This document shows, piece by piece, positions 24,398 through 32,470 of a DNA stretch of 49,600 nt. The DNA comes from a virus: IMG/VR virus record IMGVR_UViG_3300030099_006443, positions 1 through 49,600 of that record. One strand, written 5' to 3'. Each line of letters opens with the position of its first letter. Position 1 is the first letter of the stretch. A program made the position numbers and the translations under genes. Under the pieces are notes generated by a model. That model saw only the letters and a list, made by a program, of their open reading frames with translations, did no database searches and was not told the DNA's origin.

Positions 24398-24921
24398 AAC
24401 GAGAGTACGTCATCCTTCAGGATACACGGGAGAAGAAGCCTTTGATCTTCCCTGAGACGCTATCGTTTCTTGATACATCCAAGCCTCCTTGGCACAGAAA
24501 ATCTATCCGCGTTCGCATACGAGTACAGTCTCATCCTCTCAAGACTGGTGACTACTGTCTTCTTGACCACGAAGATAATGTCCTCATCGAACGCAAGGGG
24601 TCCCTACGAGAAGTTGCAGGCTATTGCCTGCGTAAAGATGGGTGCAGACGATTCATATCTCAGATCGACCGCCTGAAATCTGAATGTGAAAAACCCTTTC
24701 TCCTTCTCGAAGGGACTCCTCTTGATCTTCAAAGACCTACGAAATATGTGGAAAATCCGGGTCTAGCATTGGATTCTTTTCACAGAATCCTTTTTGAAAG
24801 GCAAGTGCCTCTCATTTTACTCCCTGCAGCCACTACCACAGCTAGAAAATCTGTTGGTGAATGGGTTGCTAGACTTCTCATAAATGGATCATTGACACAT
24901 GGCATGGAAGATCACAACTAA
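24388..24921 (+). CDS. ERCC4-domain nuclease
   Basis: About 177 residues from a TTG at 24388 overlapping the polymerase stop. It has QDTREK (11-16), GDYCLL (54-59) and IERKGSLREV (67-76), the GDxn-ERK nuclease core of the XPF/ERCC4 family. Such nucleases cut branched or flap DNA. Placed right after the polymerase, it may process replication or recombination intermediates. GGAGG lies only 1-2 bases from the TTG, so the exact start is unsure. Confidence 0.85.
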   Translation: MGLKREYVILQDTREKKPLIFPETLSFLDTSKPPWHRKSIRVRIRVQSHPLKTGDYCLLDHEDNVLIERKGSLREVAGYCLRKDGCRRFISQIDRLKSECEKPFLLLEGTPLDLQRPTKYVENPGLALDSFHRILFERQVPLILLPAATTTARKSVGEWVARLLINGSLTHGMEDHN

Positions 24922-25165
24922 AACGTTTGCCTCCTCAGATAGCCCTTACACATACGAATCCGCAGGTCAATATCCCAAAATTATTATTCAGGCTGGATCT
25001 GCGTCTACCACCATTCAAGGTTCGATGGATGGAACTAACAAAGCAGCTGATGTCAATCCTTCAGCAGATACCCCTACTGTGATGGACAATTTCCCAAAGA
25101 TTGTTTTCACTAATGGATCCGGGGATACCGTTCTCATCGCTGAACGTGTGGCAGATCCATCATGA
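24899..25165 (+). CDS. Small beta protein with IQGSMDGTN motif
   Basis: A protein of 88 residues starting MAWKITTKTFASSDSPYTYE. The segment TTIQGSMDGTNKAADV resembles short phage structural proteins with an 'IQGSlDGtn' beta strand. The next gene has a matching CVIQGSINNSDFVSL, so the two may be paralogs. They sit in the early block, away from the structural genes. Overlaps the nuclease gene by 23 bases. Confidence 0.7.
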   Translation: MAWKITTKTFASSDSPYTYESAGQYPKIIIQAGSASTTIQGSMDGTNKAADVNPSADTPTVMDNFPKIVFTNGSGDTVLIAERVADPS

Positions 25166-25500
25166 AATTTGTAAAGATTAAAGAAGGGTTTGCATCACCA
25201 GCGGGACTTGTTACTACTAGCTTTGAAGTACCTAGTTCCCAAGCCTTATTTATCTCCCACTCTGTTGGATTGACAGGAAGATCTAATCCTTCCTGTGTAA
25301 TACAAGGATCAATAAACAATTCTGACTTTGTTAGCTTGCCATCTAGCGAAATACTAAGTGGGGGAGGAAATATAACTAGTGATGCAGGAATAGAAAATAG
25401 AACAATAGCTTTTCCTCATATGAGGATTTTAAATGGAGGAGGAAAAGAACTAAAATTTGACATCTATGCCATACTTGATTTAGAAGAGGAAGATGAATGA
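25162..25500 (+). CDS. Small beta protein, likely paralog of the preceding gene
   Basis: A protein of 112 residues with IQGSINNSDFVSLPS and Gly-rich strands, ending acidic (LDLEEEDE). Its start overlaps the previous stop as ATGA and its stop overlaps the next start the same way. It looks like a virion or appendage protein by fold pattern. No family assigned. Confidence 0.7.
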   Translation: MKFVKIKEGFASPAGLVTTSFEVPSSQALFISHSVGLTGRSNPSCVIQGSINNSDFVSLPSSEILSGGGNITSDAGIENRTIAFPHMRILNGGGKELKFDIYAILDLEEEDE

Positions 25501-26150
25501 GTAGGGTCCTCGTTATTGGGGACCTTCATTGTCCTGCTGATTTAACAAAATATCGGCAGCACTGTCAACGTATTCGAGACAAATATAAAACCAACAAGAC
25601 TGTATTCATTGGTGATATCGTTGATGCCCACCAATGGGGTAGATGGGATCCTGACTACGAAGCAGACTCACCGCAATCAGAATACAAAAAGACATTGAAG
25701 CGTGTTGCTTGGTGGCACGAAAACTTCAAAGATGCTGTTGTCACAATTGGCAATCACGATGAAAGAGCAGTAAGACAAGCACGCATTGCTGGTGTGCCCG
25801 ATGGTCTTGTAAAAGATTACGCAGACGCATGGCAAACTACTTCATGGGAATGGGTGAACACAGTCGAGATCGACTCGGTCCGATATTTCCATGGAGAAGG
25901 TTTCAGTGGTAAGTACCCGCATGTCAATGCTTGTCTTACAAGTTTAAAGTCTACAGTAATGGGACATATTCACAGTGTTGCAGGTTTGCAGTGGGTGAAT
26001 AAAGCAGGCGGAAAATTCTTTGGGATGGCTGTTGGTTGTGGCGTAGATATATCACACCCATTTATGAGATATGCTGAAAAACATCCAACAAAACCAATCG
26101 TATCTTGCGGTGTAGTTATTGATGGACATCCTTATTTGGAAACTTTGTGA
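25497..26150 (+). CDS. Calcineurin-like metallophosphoesterase
   Basis: A protein of 217 residues with all signature motifs in order: GDLH (8-11), GDIVD (39-43), GNHDE (85-89), HGEG (132-135) and GHIH (156-159). These bind two metal ions and cleave phosphoesters. Phage members may act on nucleotides, RNA ends or DNA intermediates; the substrate cannot be told from sequence. Coupled by ATGA to its upstream neighbour. Confidence 0.93.
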   Translation: MSRVLVIGDLHCPADLTKYRQHCQRIRDKYKTNKTVFIGDIVDAHQWGRWDPDYEADSPQSEYKKTLKRVAWWHENFKDAVVTIGNHDERAVRQARIAGVPDGLVKDYADAWQTTSWEWVNTVEIDSVRYFHGEGFSGKYPHVNACLTSLKSTVMGHIHSVAGLQWVNKAGGKFFGMAVGCGVDISHPFMRYAEKHPTKPIVSCGVVIDGHPYLETL

Positions 26151-26389
26151 TGTCAGAAAAAAAAACAGATCTTCAAATTGTTCGAGATATAATTGGAAAT
26201 TTAATTGAGGAAGCCGGTGCGGATGCTGCAGTTGTTGTTTATTCCAAGGTACTTAAAGGAAAAACAGAAACTCATCTAATTCCCTACGGTAACGCACATA
26301 CATGCAATGCATTAATTGATTATGCATATGAAAACTTTGGTCCCCCCACACCAGAAGATATTGAACTAGAAGAAGATATTGATGAGTGA
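26150..26389 (+). CDS. Small acidic early protein
   Basis: A protein of 79 residues with a helix (LQIVRDIIGNLIEEAG), a strand pair and an acidic end (EDIELEEDIDE). The start overlaps the previous stop (TGATG). One G6-motif copy at 26342. No family recognised. Confidence 0.7.
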   Translation: MSEKKTDLQIVRDIIGNLIEEAGADAAVVVYSKVLKGKTETHLIPYGNAHTCNALIDYAYENFGPPTPEDIELEEDIDE

Positions 26390-26645
26390 TACAAGTTCCC
26401 AACGTATTTCAGCGGTCACAAATGTATTGCAACTTGGAGTGCTTGTTATCGGAGTAGGAGGAGTTTTTTTTGCACTTGGCGGAAGAGATGAAGTGATTAG
26501 GGATGCTGTTCATGAAATCTCAGAACTCAAATCAATTTCTTCCGATCTTGTCAAAGCTCAAGTTTTATCTCAAGCAAAAAATGGCGAACAAGATAGAATG
26601 CTTGCGGATATACTTAGGCGACTCGAACGAATTGAAGAAAGATGA
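26382..26645 (+). CDS. Small membrane protein with coiled coil
   Basis: A protein of 87 residues. Residues about 16-34 are a membrane helix (VLQLGVLVIGVGGVFFALGG), followed by a helical coil (LSQAKNGEQDRMLADILRRL). The layout resembles small holins, XhlA-like proteins and inner-membrane spanins. It lies just before a gene with a lipoprotein-like start, and the pair could be a lysis or cell-envelope unit. Confidence 0.7.
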   Translation: MSDTSSQRISAVTNVLQLGVLVIGVGGVFFALGGRDEVIRDAVHEISELKSISSDLVKAQVLSQAKNGEQDRMLADILRRLERIEER

Positions 26646-27228
26646 ACAAGATGCATTTCTTTTTTTGGAAAGAAGAATCTGGTTCCTCAACTCCATCATC
26701 TTTGGAATTACGGCTTTTGTTTCATTTGCTTGTTCACCTACGAAGAGAATTGCGAAGGCCACGACCGGCATCAACGACGCGGCAACATCGTCGAAGAATC
26801 GTTTCTCCAATATCTACGATGAGGCTTCAACGTCATCGCCAAACATTCCACTGATAAAAGAAGAGGCAGTGGGGGGACAAGGAGAACAAGATTACATCTT
26901 AAGCATGACAAGGCAAGTACACGAAGCTCTGCCTTCAGTCGAAGATCAAGTTCCTGCTTGGATGAATACTCTTCAATACGGAATAATTGTGGTAGGGATC
27001 GTGGCTGTTGCTTGGATCCTTTGGTACACAGGTATTGGCAGCATAATCAAAAGGCTGCTAGGATTTATCCCAAAGGCCAAACGTCGTGAAGCAGATCTAG
27101 CAACTATGGTGTTAGACAAAAATAACCCTGCGACTATTAGGGAGTTTATTGCAGCTCGACGTGCATCAGATCCGGAGTTTGATAAAGCATATGAACGGGC
27201 TCACAGAAAGGCAGTTGCAAAAGATTGA
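26632..27228 (+). CDS. Two-helix membrane protein with lipoprotein-like N-terminus
   Basis: About 198 residues from a TTG at 26632 (another TTG at 26665; an ATG at 26581 inside the upstream gene). A basic start is followed by a hydrophobic stretch ending FVSFACSPT, a weak lipobox. A second membrane helix lies near residues 115-135 (YGIIVVGIVAVAWILWY), then a basic helical tail. No family recognised. With its neighbour it may form an envelope or lysis complex; that is inference. Confidence 0.65.
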   Translation: MKKDEQDAFLFLERRIWFLNSIIFGITAFVSFACSPTKRIAKATTGINDAATSSKNRFSNIYDEASTSSPNIPLIKEEAVGGQGEQDYILSMTRQVHEALPSVEDQVPAWMNTLQYGIIVVGIVAVAWILWYTGIGSIIKRLLGFIPKAKRREADLATMVLDKNNPATIREFIAARRASDPEFDKAYERAHRKAVAKD

Positions 27229-27439
27229 ACGATTCGCTTTAATGAGGGACCCGTTGCCGGGATCTGATATTTGGATCCAACAAGCGTCAGAACTTCTTCT
27301 CGACATTGTACGCATTACAAGGACACAAAAATGTTGCATCTTGCATCCCTCGAATCCTTCCTCGGATCTCTCTGGTTTGGAGGACTTACCCTCGCAGTCG
27401 GATATATCGCAGGGCATATCTTTCCAATCAACAAGTTGA
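27194..27439 (+). CDS. Possible small overlapping gene
   Basis: A frame of 81 residues starting MNGLTERQLQKIERFALMRD, which looks like true helical coding sequence up to about LLLDIVRITRTQK. Its last third overlaps the small membrane protein at 27331 in another frame and looks less natural. It may end early in reality, be a real overlap, or join the next frame by slippage at a run of five A near 27327-27331. Confidence 0.4.
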   Translation, partial: NGLTERQLQKIERFALMRDPLPGSDIWIQQASELLLDIVRITRTQKCCILHPSNPSSDLSGLEDLPSQSDISQGISFQSTS

Positions 27440-27465
27440 CTGGTCTCTTCAACAAGAACCGTTGA
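27331..27465 (+). CDS. 44-residue membrane peptide
   Basis: Encodes MLHLASLESFLGSLWFGGLT, then LAVGYIAGHIFPINK and a basic end (LFNKNR). One membrane helix with a positive tail. AAGGA is 8 bases upstream of the ATG. Too short for usual annotation, but supported by the start context and the hairpin after its stop. Confidence 0.55.
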   Translation: MLHLASLESFLGSLWFGGLTLAVGYIAGHIFPINKLTGLFNKNR

Positions 27466-27491
27466 CATAAGCAATACTCTTAATCGCCTGA

Positions 27492-27522
27492 CCTCCCACC
27501 CCCGGCTTCGCGGGGTGGGAGG
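27492..27522 (+). terminator. GC-rich 11-bp hairpin
   Basis: CCTCCCACCCC (27492-27502) pairs perfectly with GGGGTGGGAGG (27512-27522). No T-tract. It separates the membrane-gene run from the next operon. Confidence 0.75.
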
Positions 27523-27549
27523 CAGTCTATTACTTGGAGTGGAAACACA

Positions 27550-27837
27550 ATGCCTGAAATTTACAACGACCTATTTTCTTTCATCACATTTGCAGAAGAA
27601 ATGGTCGAAGACCAGATCAATCAAGAACAAATCAAAGAAAAGAAAATTATCCTTTTACTAGGTAACAAATACGATTTGATAGAAGTGCGAGAAAAGATAG
27701 CAGAAGGTCTTGCCCGAGAATTCAATGGTGAAATCACTGAGATCTTCCAAAAGTACATCAACAAGCACCAGTATTGGAAGAGTGATTTGCAGGAAGCACT
27801 CGACAAAAAAATTGAAGAGTTGGAGGACAATGAATGA
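27550..27837 (+). CDS. Small acidic helical protein
   Basis: A protein of 95 residues, Glu/Gln/Ile-rich and helical (EEMVEDQINQEQIKEKKIIL). TTGGAGTGG precedes the ATG. Its stop overlaps the next start as ATGA. No family recognised. Confidence 0.75.
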   Translation: MPEIYNDLFSFITFAEEMVEDQINQEQIKEKKIILLLGNKYDLIEVREKIAEGLAREFNGEITEIFQKYINKHQYWKSDLQEALDKKIEELEDNE

Positions 27838-28073
27838 CTGACTACAAATTCTTTCGTAACCTTACACCTGAACAAGAAGAAGAATTTCGACAATGGGCAA
27901 GATCAAATTATGTAATTGGAGATCCTATTGATTCTTCATGGCATCCAGTTACAGTAGATGAATGTATGAATATGCTTATTGGGAGACTCGAAAATGTGGT
28001 TAGCGAAAAACGATCCGAAATGGGACAAGTATCAAAAACAGTGGGAAGAAAAGATGGAAATGGAAATGATTGA
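27834..28073 (+). CDS. Small hypothetical protein
   Basis: A protein of 79 residues starting MTDYKFFRNLTPEQEEEFRQ, helical, with SSWHPVTVDECMNMLIGRL. Coupled to its upstream neighbour by ATGA and overlapped at its end by the next gene. No family recognised. Confidence 0.7.
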   Translation: MTDYKFFRNLTPEQEEEFRQWARSNYVIGDPIDSSWHPVTVDECMNMLIGRLENVVSEKRSEMGQVSKTVGRKDGNGND

Positions 28074-28350
28074 GAAACACCATGAACCTGATCCACAATG
28101 GGAGGCTGCTATCAGAGGAGATACTGAAGCACTCTTTTTAGAGTTAGAATACATTGCACGTCTTGTAGATAAGATAAGCCAAAAAGCAGAAGTTTTGCAA
28201 AGGACAATACATGACCTTAGAAGAGGACTGGAACAGCACTCCACCTCAAATAAATACGACGAGCCCACGACCAAAGAACTTAGGTCGGGAAGCCTACGAG
28301 TATCTACAGACATTCGGGATAAACGCAATAATCCCCCCACTACGCAGTAG
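27994..28350 (+). CDS. Small charged helical protein, long overlap with next gene
   Basis: About 118 residues from ATG 27994 with GGGAG upstream (MWLAKNDPKWDKYQKQWEEK). It overlaps the previous gene by 80 bases and the nuclease gene by 140. The last third looks less gene-like, so the frame may simply lack an early stop. No family recognised. Confidence 0.6.
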   Translation: MWLAKNDPKWDKYQKQWEEKMEMEMIEKHHEPDPQWEAAIRGDTEALFLELEYIARLVDKISQKAEVLQRTIHDLRRGLEQHSTSNKYDEPTTKELRSGSLRVSTDIRDKRNNPPTTQ

Positions 28351-29536
28351 TGACTTTAGCACTTGCTTGAGCGATCCATTCGCTTACTTCATGGCACGAA
28401 GACTAGGTATTGTCCCAGCCATGAAGTGGTCCAAAGCCATGAACCGTGGCACTTGGATGCATCTTCGCTTTCAAAACTACCACCGTTCTCTTACTGATGC
28501 TCGTGGCCGACTAGAAGAAGCCCTGTCGGTCAGGTTTGATGAACTTAGAACATCATGTGAAGAGATTGGTGTGGTTGGGTCAGGAGTAAACGCCATCTTA
28601 GAACGCGAAGAACGTGACATGCGTTCTTCTTTGGCTTGGTACGAAGCAGCACGATCTATATCCTGCTTGGACGGCCAGACGTTTGAAGATGTCCTGCTCA
28701 ACCCCAAATGGCATCGGATGGGTACCGAGTATCGACTCGTCACGTCTATCAAGACTGACGATAGATCTCGGCCTATCCGGTGCATTTGTCAACCTGACCT
28801 TCTTCTTTACAACAAAGAAGACAACACAGTCTGGATCGTAGATCTAAAAACCACAGCCATTTCACCGAAGGCAAGACTTACGTCGGTACCCATTGAGTTC
28901 CAATGCGAACACTACATGTTCTCTGTCAATGAGTTAATGAAAACAGGACAAATTCAAAAAGCATTTAAGATACCTAAAGACTCTACGCTTGGTGGCATGA
29001 TGCATTTGGCTGTCCGTAAACCAACTATTGATTTTGGCATGAGGGACAGAGATTATACCTACGACATGACACTTCTAAAATCAGGGCCTCGAAAAGGATT
29101 ACCTAAAAACAAAAAAATATACGAAGGCGAACCACGATTTGACAACTACCTCCTTCGATGCAGCGACTGGTACCACGCTAGGGGGGACTATGAAGACAAA
29201 AAAGCGGAATGGGACGAAGACCCACCAGTCAATATTTCCATCACAAACGCATCTTTGACTCTTGACAAAGCAATCAACAAACGTTATCGTGACCGTGTAA
29301 GGCTTGTCCAGCAGTACGCCCTCTGCAATCCATATCCCGAGAACTTCCCAATGCCAGATCGTGTGGCACACATGGGGCGATTCTCAACATACTCTCCTTT
29401 CATGCTTTCGCCTGTAGGAGATTGGCCATCGCTGATACAAAGTGAAGGCTTTACACTTCGACGTAGAGATGATCCCATCCCAGAAGAAATTGAGTTTGAT
29501 GTGATTACAGAACCCGGTTCGGAGTTTGACGAATGA
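28211..29536 (+). CDS. PD-(D/E)XK nuclease, RecB/Cas4-like
   Basis: A protein of 441 residues. An SxCL motif near residue 50 (DFSTCLSDPFAYF) is followed by GTEYRL (171-176), CICQPDLLLY (191-200) and VWIVDLKTT (207-215), the E...PD...DxK core of RecB-type nucleases. The family trims or resects DNA ends in recombination. With the Sak4-like and SSB-like genes just downstream it probably forms a recombination module. AAAGGA precedes the ATG at 28211. Confidence 0.88.
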   Translation: MTLEEDWNSTPPQINTTSPRPKNLGREAYEYLQTFGINAIIPPLRSSDFSTCLSDPFAYFMARRLGIVPAMKWSKAMNRGTWMHLRFQNYHRSLTDARGRLEEALSVRFDELRTSCEEIGVVGSGVNAILEREERDMRSSLAWYEAARSISCLDGQTFEDVLLNPKWHRMGTEYRLVTSIKTDDRSRPIRCICQPDLLLYNKEDNTVWIVDLKTTAISPKARLTSVPIEFQCEHYMFSVNELMKTGQIQKAFKIPKDSTLGGMMHLAVRKPTIDFGMRDRDYTYDMTLLKSGPRKGLPKNKKIYEGEPRFDNYLLRCSDWYHARGDYEDKKAEWDEDPPVNISITNASLTLDKAINKRYRDRVRLVQQYALCNPYPENFPMPDRVAHMGRFSTYSPFMLSPVGDWPSLIQSEGFTLRRRDDPIPEEIEFDVITEPGSEFDE

Positions 29537-29913
29537 CAGATAGCAGCTTTGAAAAAGATGTAGCAGAACTTGTAATCAGACCCAAGTTGCAAAAGATTTA
29601 TGCAAATAACCCCTTCATCAAAAGTAAAACAGAACTGAGACAACTTTTTATTGAAGAAGAAGGCTACCCCATTTCAGCCGCAAAGTTTGATGAGTATCTC
29701 AAAATGCTAGATATTTACTTTGAAAAGACGGTAGTTCTTCGTGGTCTTTACAATGAACCCACTAACAACTTAAACGTTGCGGCAGCCCGGCAGCAGGCCG
29801 GGCCCGCCGACAACGACGAAGTTGTCTTTGACAATGAAGATACAAATCTTGTAAATGAAGTTATAGATCAGCGTTCGGGACGTAACCGAAACGACATGTT
29901 TGGTCTTGCATGA
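29533..29913 (+). CDS. Hypothetical protein between nuclease and Sak4-like ATPase
   Basis: A protein of 126 residues, coupled by ATGA to the nuclease. The first part is helical with KTELRQLFIEEEGYPISAAK, which could be a helix-turn-helix. A Gln/Ala/Gly-rich linker and an acidic end follow. No family assigned. Confidence 0.75.
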   Translation: MTDSSFEKDVAELVIRPKLQKIYANNPFIKSKTELRQLFIEEEGYPISAAKFDEYLKMLDIYFEKTVVLRGLYNEPTNNLNVAAARQQAGPADNDEVVFDNEDTNLVNEVIDQRSGRNRNDMFGLA

Positions 29914-29942
29914 CGCATACCACTTTCATGAAAGGGGAACCG

Positions 29943-30809
29943 ATGGGCTTTACCAAACTCGGCTTCTCAGGACAGCGGATGAAGTATCCGCTCAACGCAC
30001 TATTCGGCATGGTTGTCGGAGAACAGAACACAGGTAAGTCGTACCTGTTTCAGTCAAACCCTGATGCATTCATCATCAACCTTGACCTTTCGTCAACAGT
30101 CACACCTGAATGCAGGGCTACCATCTGGCCCGGTGTTGACGATGCCGGTCTGCCAATCGACATCAACAACAAACATCTCGTCCTGACGTGGGACAAGGTG
30201 CTAGAGAAGAAGCAGCAACTCATCGACATGGCTAAGGCCAACGAGCCTCGACCCAAGTGCGTGGTCCTTGACACCATCACACCCTGCGTCCGACTCCTCA
30301 AGCCCTACATCGCCAAGAAGATGGACCGCACATCCTTCGAGCAGGCACATGGCCCAGCCGCCTACGACAAACTATTCGACGAGATCCTGTCGTTCGCGTT
30401 TGATCTCCGGCAGGTCGGCTACGGGGTGTGGTTCATTGCACACCTAAGCCGTGAGTTCCTGCAAGTCTCAGACGACGGTGCCAAGCAAGAAGAGTTGACG
30501 CTCAATCTCTCTGCTGGTATGGTACGCCGCCTTACTCCAGCAGTAGAAATGATTGCACCCGTCTGTTGTGATCGGAAATCTACAACTGTCATGGAAACCA
30601 AGACTGTAAAGTCTGGAACCAAAAACATTGAACGCAAGGTTCCTATCGAAAAGATTATCTTTGATCGTAAACTTGCATTCGATGATCCACGTTTTTCCCG
30701 TATCATCCGTACTCGTACAACGAATCGGATGCCCAATGTCCCCCTAGATCCTGTTGATCCATGGGGATCTTTTGAAACCGCGTTCGAGAACGCAAACAAG
30801 GAATCCTGA
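29943..30809 (+). CDS. RecA-fold ATPase, Sak4-like recombinase
   Basis: A protein of 288 residues from ATG 29943, which has GAAAGGGG upstream (an earlier in-frame ATG at 29910 is less likely). It has a Walker A loop GEQNTGKS (26-33) and Walker B CVVLDTI (106-112), then VWFIAHLSREF. This is the pattern of phage Sak4-type single-strand annealing or strand-exchange ATPases. It works with single-stranded DNA-binding protein, here encoded next door. The gene is clearly richer in G and C than its neighbours. Confidence 0.88.
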   Translation: MGFTKLGFSGQRMKYPLNALFGMVVGEQNTGKSYLFQSNPDAFIINLDLSSTVTPECRATIWPGVDDAGLPIDINNKHLVLTWDKVLEKKQQLIDMAKANEPRPKCVVLDTITPCVRLLKPYIAKKMDRTSFEQAHGPAAYDKLFDEILSFAFDLRQVGYGVWFIAHLSREFLQVSDDGAKQEELTLNLSAGMVRRLTPAVEMIAPVCCDRKSTTVMETKTVKSGTKNIERKVPIEKIIFDRKLAFDDPRFSRIIRTRTTNRMPNVPLDPVDPWGSFETAFENANKES

Positions 30810-30810
30810 T

Positions 30811-31323
30811 ATGAGTATCAAGAGAGCCGTATTCGACAACTTCGAAGCCGACTTCGCTGCAGCAGAAGTCTCTGAAGGCTACAATGACTGGTTCCCCGAA
30901 GACGGAACCTACGAATGCATGATGACCAGCATTGTGCAAGTAGACTGCCCATTCAAAGAAAAGGATGGTACTATTCATGATGGTACTCTCATCAAATTCA
31001 ACTATCGTCTCCTTCAGGACGACGACCAGCCCGACAACCCCCGATCATTCGAGGGTGGTCCCATGGTCTTCCCAGACTGTGGTAAAGCAGGCCTCAAGAC
31101 TGAAGGCGGCCAGATCCGTGTAGACATTGCCCTCAAGACTCTCAAGGGTCTTCTGTCAAACGTCCTCGGTGATGTGGCATCAATGGGTGCAGGTCTTGAG
31201 CAAATTGAAGATTTGTTGGCAACTCAAGAAGTTCCCGTTCGTGTTCGTTGCAAGTCGCGGACCGGCAATAATGGTAAAGTCTACGGTAGCGAAACCGTGA
31301 TCGAACGTCTCATTGAATCCTGA
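30811..31323 (+). CDS. Single-stranded DNA-binding-like protein (DUF669 type)
   Basis: A protein of 170 residues from ATG 30811 with AAGGAA upstream. Features are YNDWFPEDGTYECMMTSIVQ at the start, FNYRLLQDDDQPDN, and VRVRCKSRTGNNGKVY near the end. This resembles DUF669/DUF2815-type phage proteins that often serve as SSB next to Sak4. The identification is by pattern and gene neighbourhood. The last strand of its operon is followed by four hairpins. Confidence 0.75.
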   Translation: MSIKRAVFDNFEADFAAAEVSEGYNDWFPEDGTYECMMTSIVQVDCPFKEKDGTIHDGTLIKFNYRLLQDDDQPDNPRSFEGGPMVFPDCGKAGLKTEGGQIRVDIALKTLKGLLSNVLGDVASMGAGLEQIEDLLATQEVPVRVRCKSRTGNNGKVYGSETVIERLIES

Positions 31324-31333
31324 ACCAACTCAG

Positions 31334-31537
31334 CCTTCTCTCCTCAGTCTTCATGTTTCCTTGTTTGGGGAGAGAAGGTATTTTTTATAATTAAATGAGA
31401 ATATCTTGTGGGGAAATTGGATATTCTCTTTACCAAACTAGTCCCCCCACTTTCGGCGTGGGGTTTCCGTTGCCACGGGCCCCACGCCTTATCTCTTTCT
31501 CCTTGGTCCTGCACTTCTTACAATAGAAGTGCGGGAC
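31334..31537 (+). terminator. Four consecutive hairpins in one 233-base gap
   Basis: Between the stop at 31323 and the next start at 31557 are four inverted repeats: 31334-31343 with 31369-31378 (followed by TATTTTTT, a real terminator), 31397-31405 with 31420-31428, 31455-31463 with 31480-31488, and 31506-31518 with 31525-31537. One G6-motif copy in its fully symmetric form AGTCCCCCCACT lies at 31440-31451. No gene fits this gap. Confidence 0.85.
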
Positions 31538-31556
31538 TGTTTATAAGGAGAGTACC

Positions 31557-32015
31557 TTGACAGATTATTCTTTATGGGCTACTCTTTTTCCTGTACGAGA
31601 TCGGGACCACATTGACGCGGCTATCAGGATCCGCGTTACCCAAGATCTTGAAGGTGTTCCAGTTCCGTCAAAGGACAAGCAGAATCTTACTCCAAAAGGA
31701 TTCTGGAGACAGAAAGGAACGCTTTCCGTCATTGACCACAATGGGCAGTGGTTAGTGGCAAAGGTTGGAGAGGGCCATGGGCCTGAAAATTCGCTTAATC
31801 GTGAAGTCGTGATAGCGTTTCGTCAGGTCCGTGGCTCCCTCAAATTCCTAGATTTTCACATCACTAAAGAACATAAAACAGAGCTAAGGGGATATTTTTC
31901 CCCCCACCAAATGAACATACTTACACCGGGAAGAATACCGGTGGGGCTTCGTTACGCTTACCCAGATAACTACGAAGTTTGGATTCCACTTGGAGATAGA
32001 AATGACAATATATGA
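31557..32015 (+). CDS. Early hypothetical protein
   Basis: A protein of 152 residues from a TTG at 31557 with AAGGAG just upstream. It is beta-rich (LSVIDHNGQWLVAKVGEG, VVIAFRQVRGSLKFLDFHI). The TTG start may lower its level. No family recognised. It overlaps the next gene by 14 bases. Confidence 0.75.
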   Translation: MTDYSLWATLFPVRDRDHIDAAIRIRVTQDLEGVPVPSKDKQNLTPKGFWRQKGTLSVIDHNGQWLVAKVGEGHGPENSLNREVVIAFRQVRGSLKFLDFHITKEHKTELRGYFSPHQMNILTPGRIPVGLRYAYPDNYEVWIPLGDRNDNI

Positions 32016-32229
32016 AATTCAATCAGATGAATTCCAACGTAACCCGGTTGTAACAAATCGGGTTTTTCATTGGGAACACCTTCCGCAAAAAACCCAAAAT
32101 CAGATCATCACAACAATCAATAATGTAATTGATAATGAGATATCAGAGAATTTATCGCCCGGCTCGGACATCATTGAAGCAGAAGTAGTTGTTCAAGTTA
32201 CTATTCACACTCAAGTTGCGGAATATTAA
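32002..32229 (+). CDS. Small acidic protein
   Basis: A protein of 75 residues from ATG 32002 with TGGAG 6 bases upstream. Mixed helix and strand (QIITTINNVIDNEI, IIEAEVVVQVTIHTQVA). It ends directly against the next ATG. No family recognised. Confidence 0.7.
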   Translation: MTIYEIQSDEFQRNPVVTNRVFHWEHLPQKTQNQIITTINNVIDNEISENLSPGSDIIEAEVVVQVTIHTQVAEY

Positions 32230-32460
32230 ATGGCTAAAAAGAAAAAGACAATAAAAAAAGAACCTGCCTGTTTTCCGCATAAAGACTTGACTGCAATTGT
32301 TGTATTGAGTGATGGTGAAACATGGGCAACTTTAGATGCTTGTTGCATTTCAATAGTAAATAGAGAGCAGTTAGAGCAGATCAAATGTGGAGAAAAAGAC
32401 CCATCGGATCTCAACAATGTTTTAGATATTGGACTTAACCAACACTTTTCAGTAGAATAG
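32230..32460 (+). CDS. Small protein with basic start
   Basis: A protein of 76 residues, MAKKKKTIKKEPACFPHKDL, then beta strands around ATLDACCISIVN. Three Cys residues. The ATG follows the previous stop without a gap. No family recognised. Confidence 0.7.
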   Translation: MAKKKKTIKKEPACFPHKDLTAIVVLSDGETWATLDACCISIVNREQLEQIKCGEKDPSDLNNVLDIGLNQHFSVE

Positions 32461-32470
32461 GAAGGATCAA

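Noticed and set aside
26642-26854. Plus-strand frame starting MNKMHFFFWKEES
   Set aside because: It lies within the two-helix membrane gene in another frame, with Arg/Ser-rich low-complexity sequence and no coupling.
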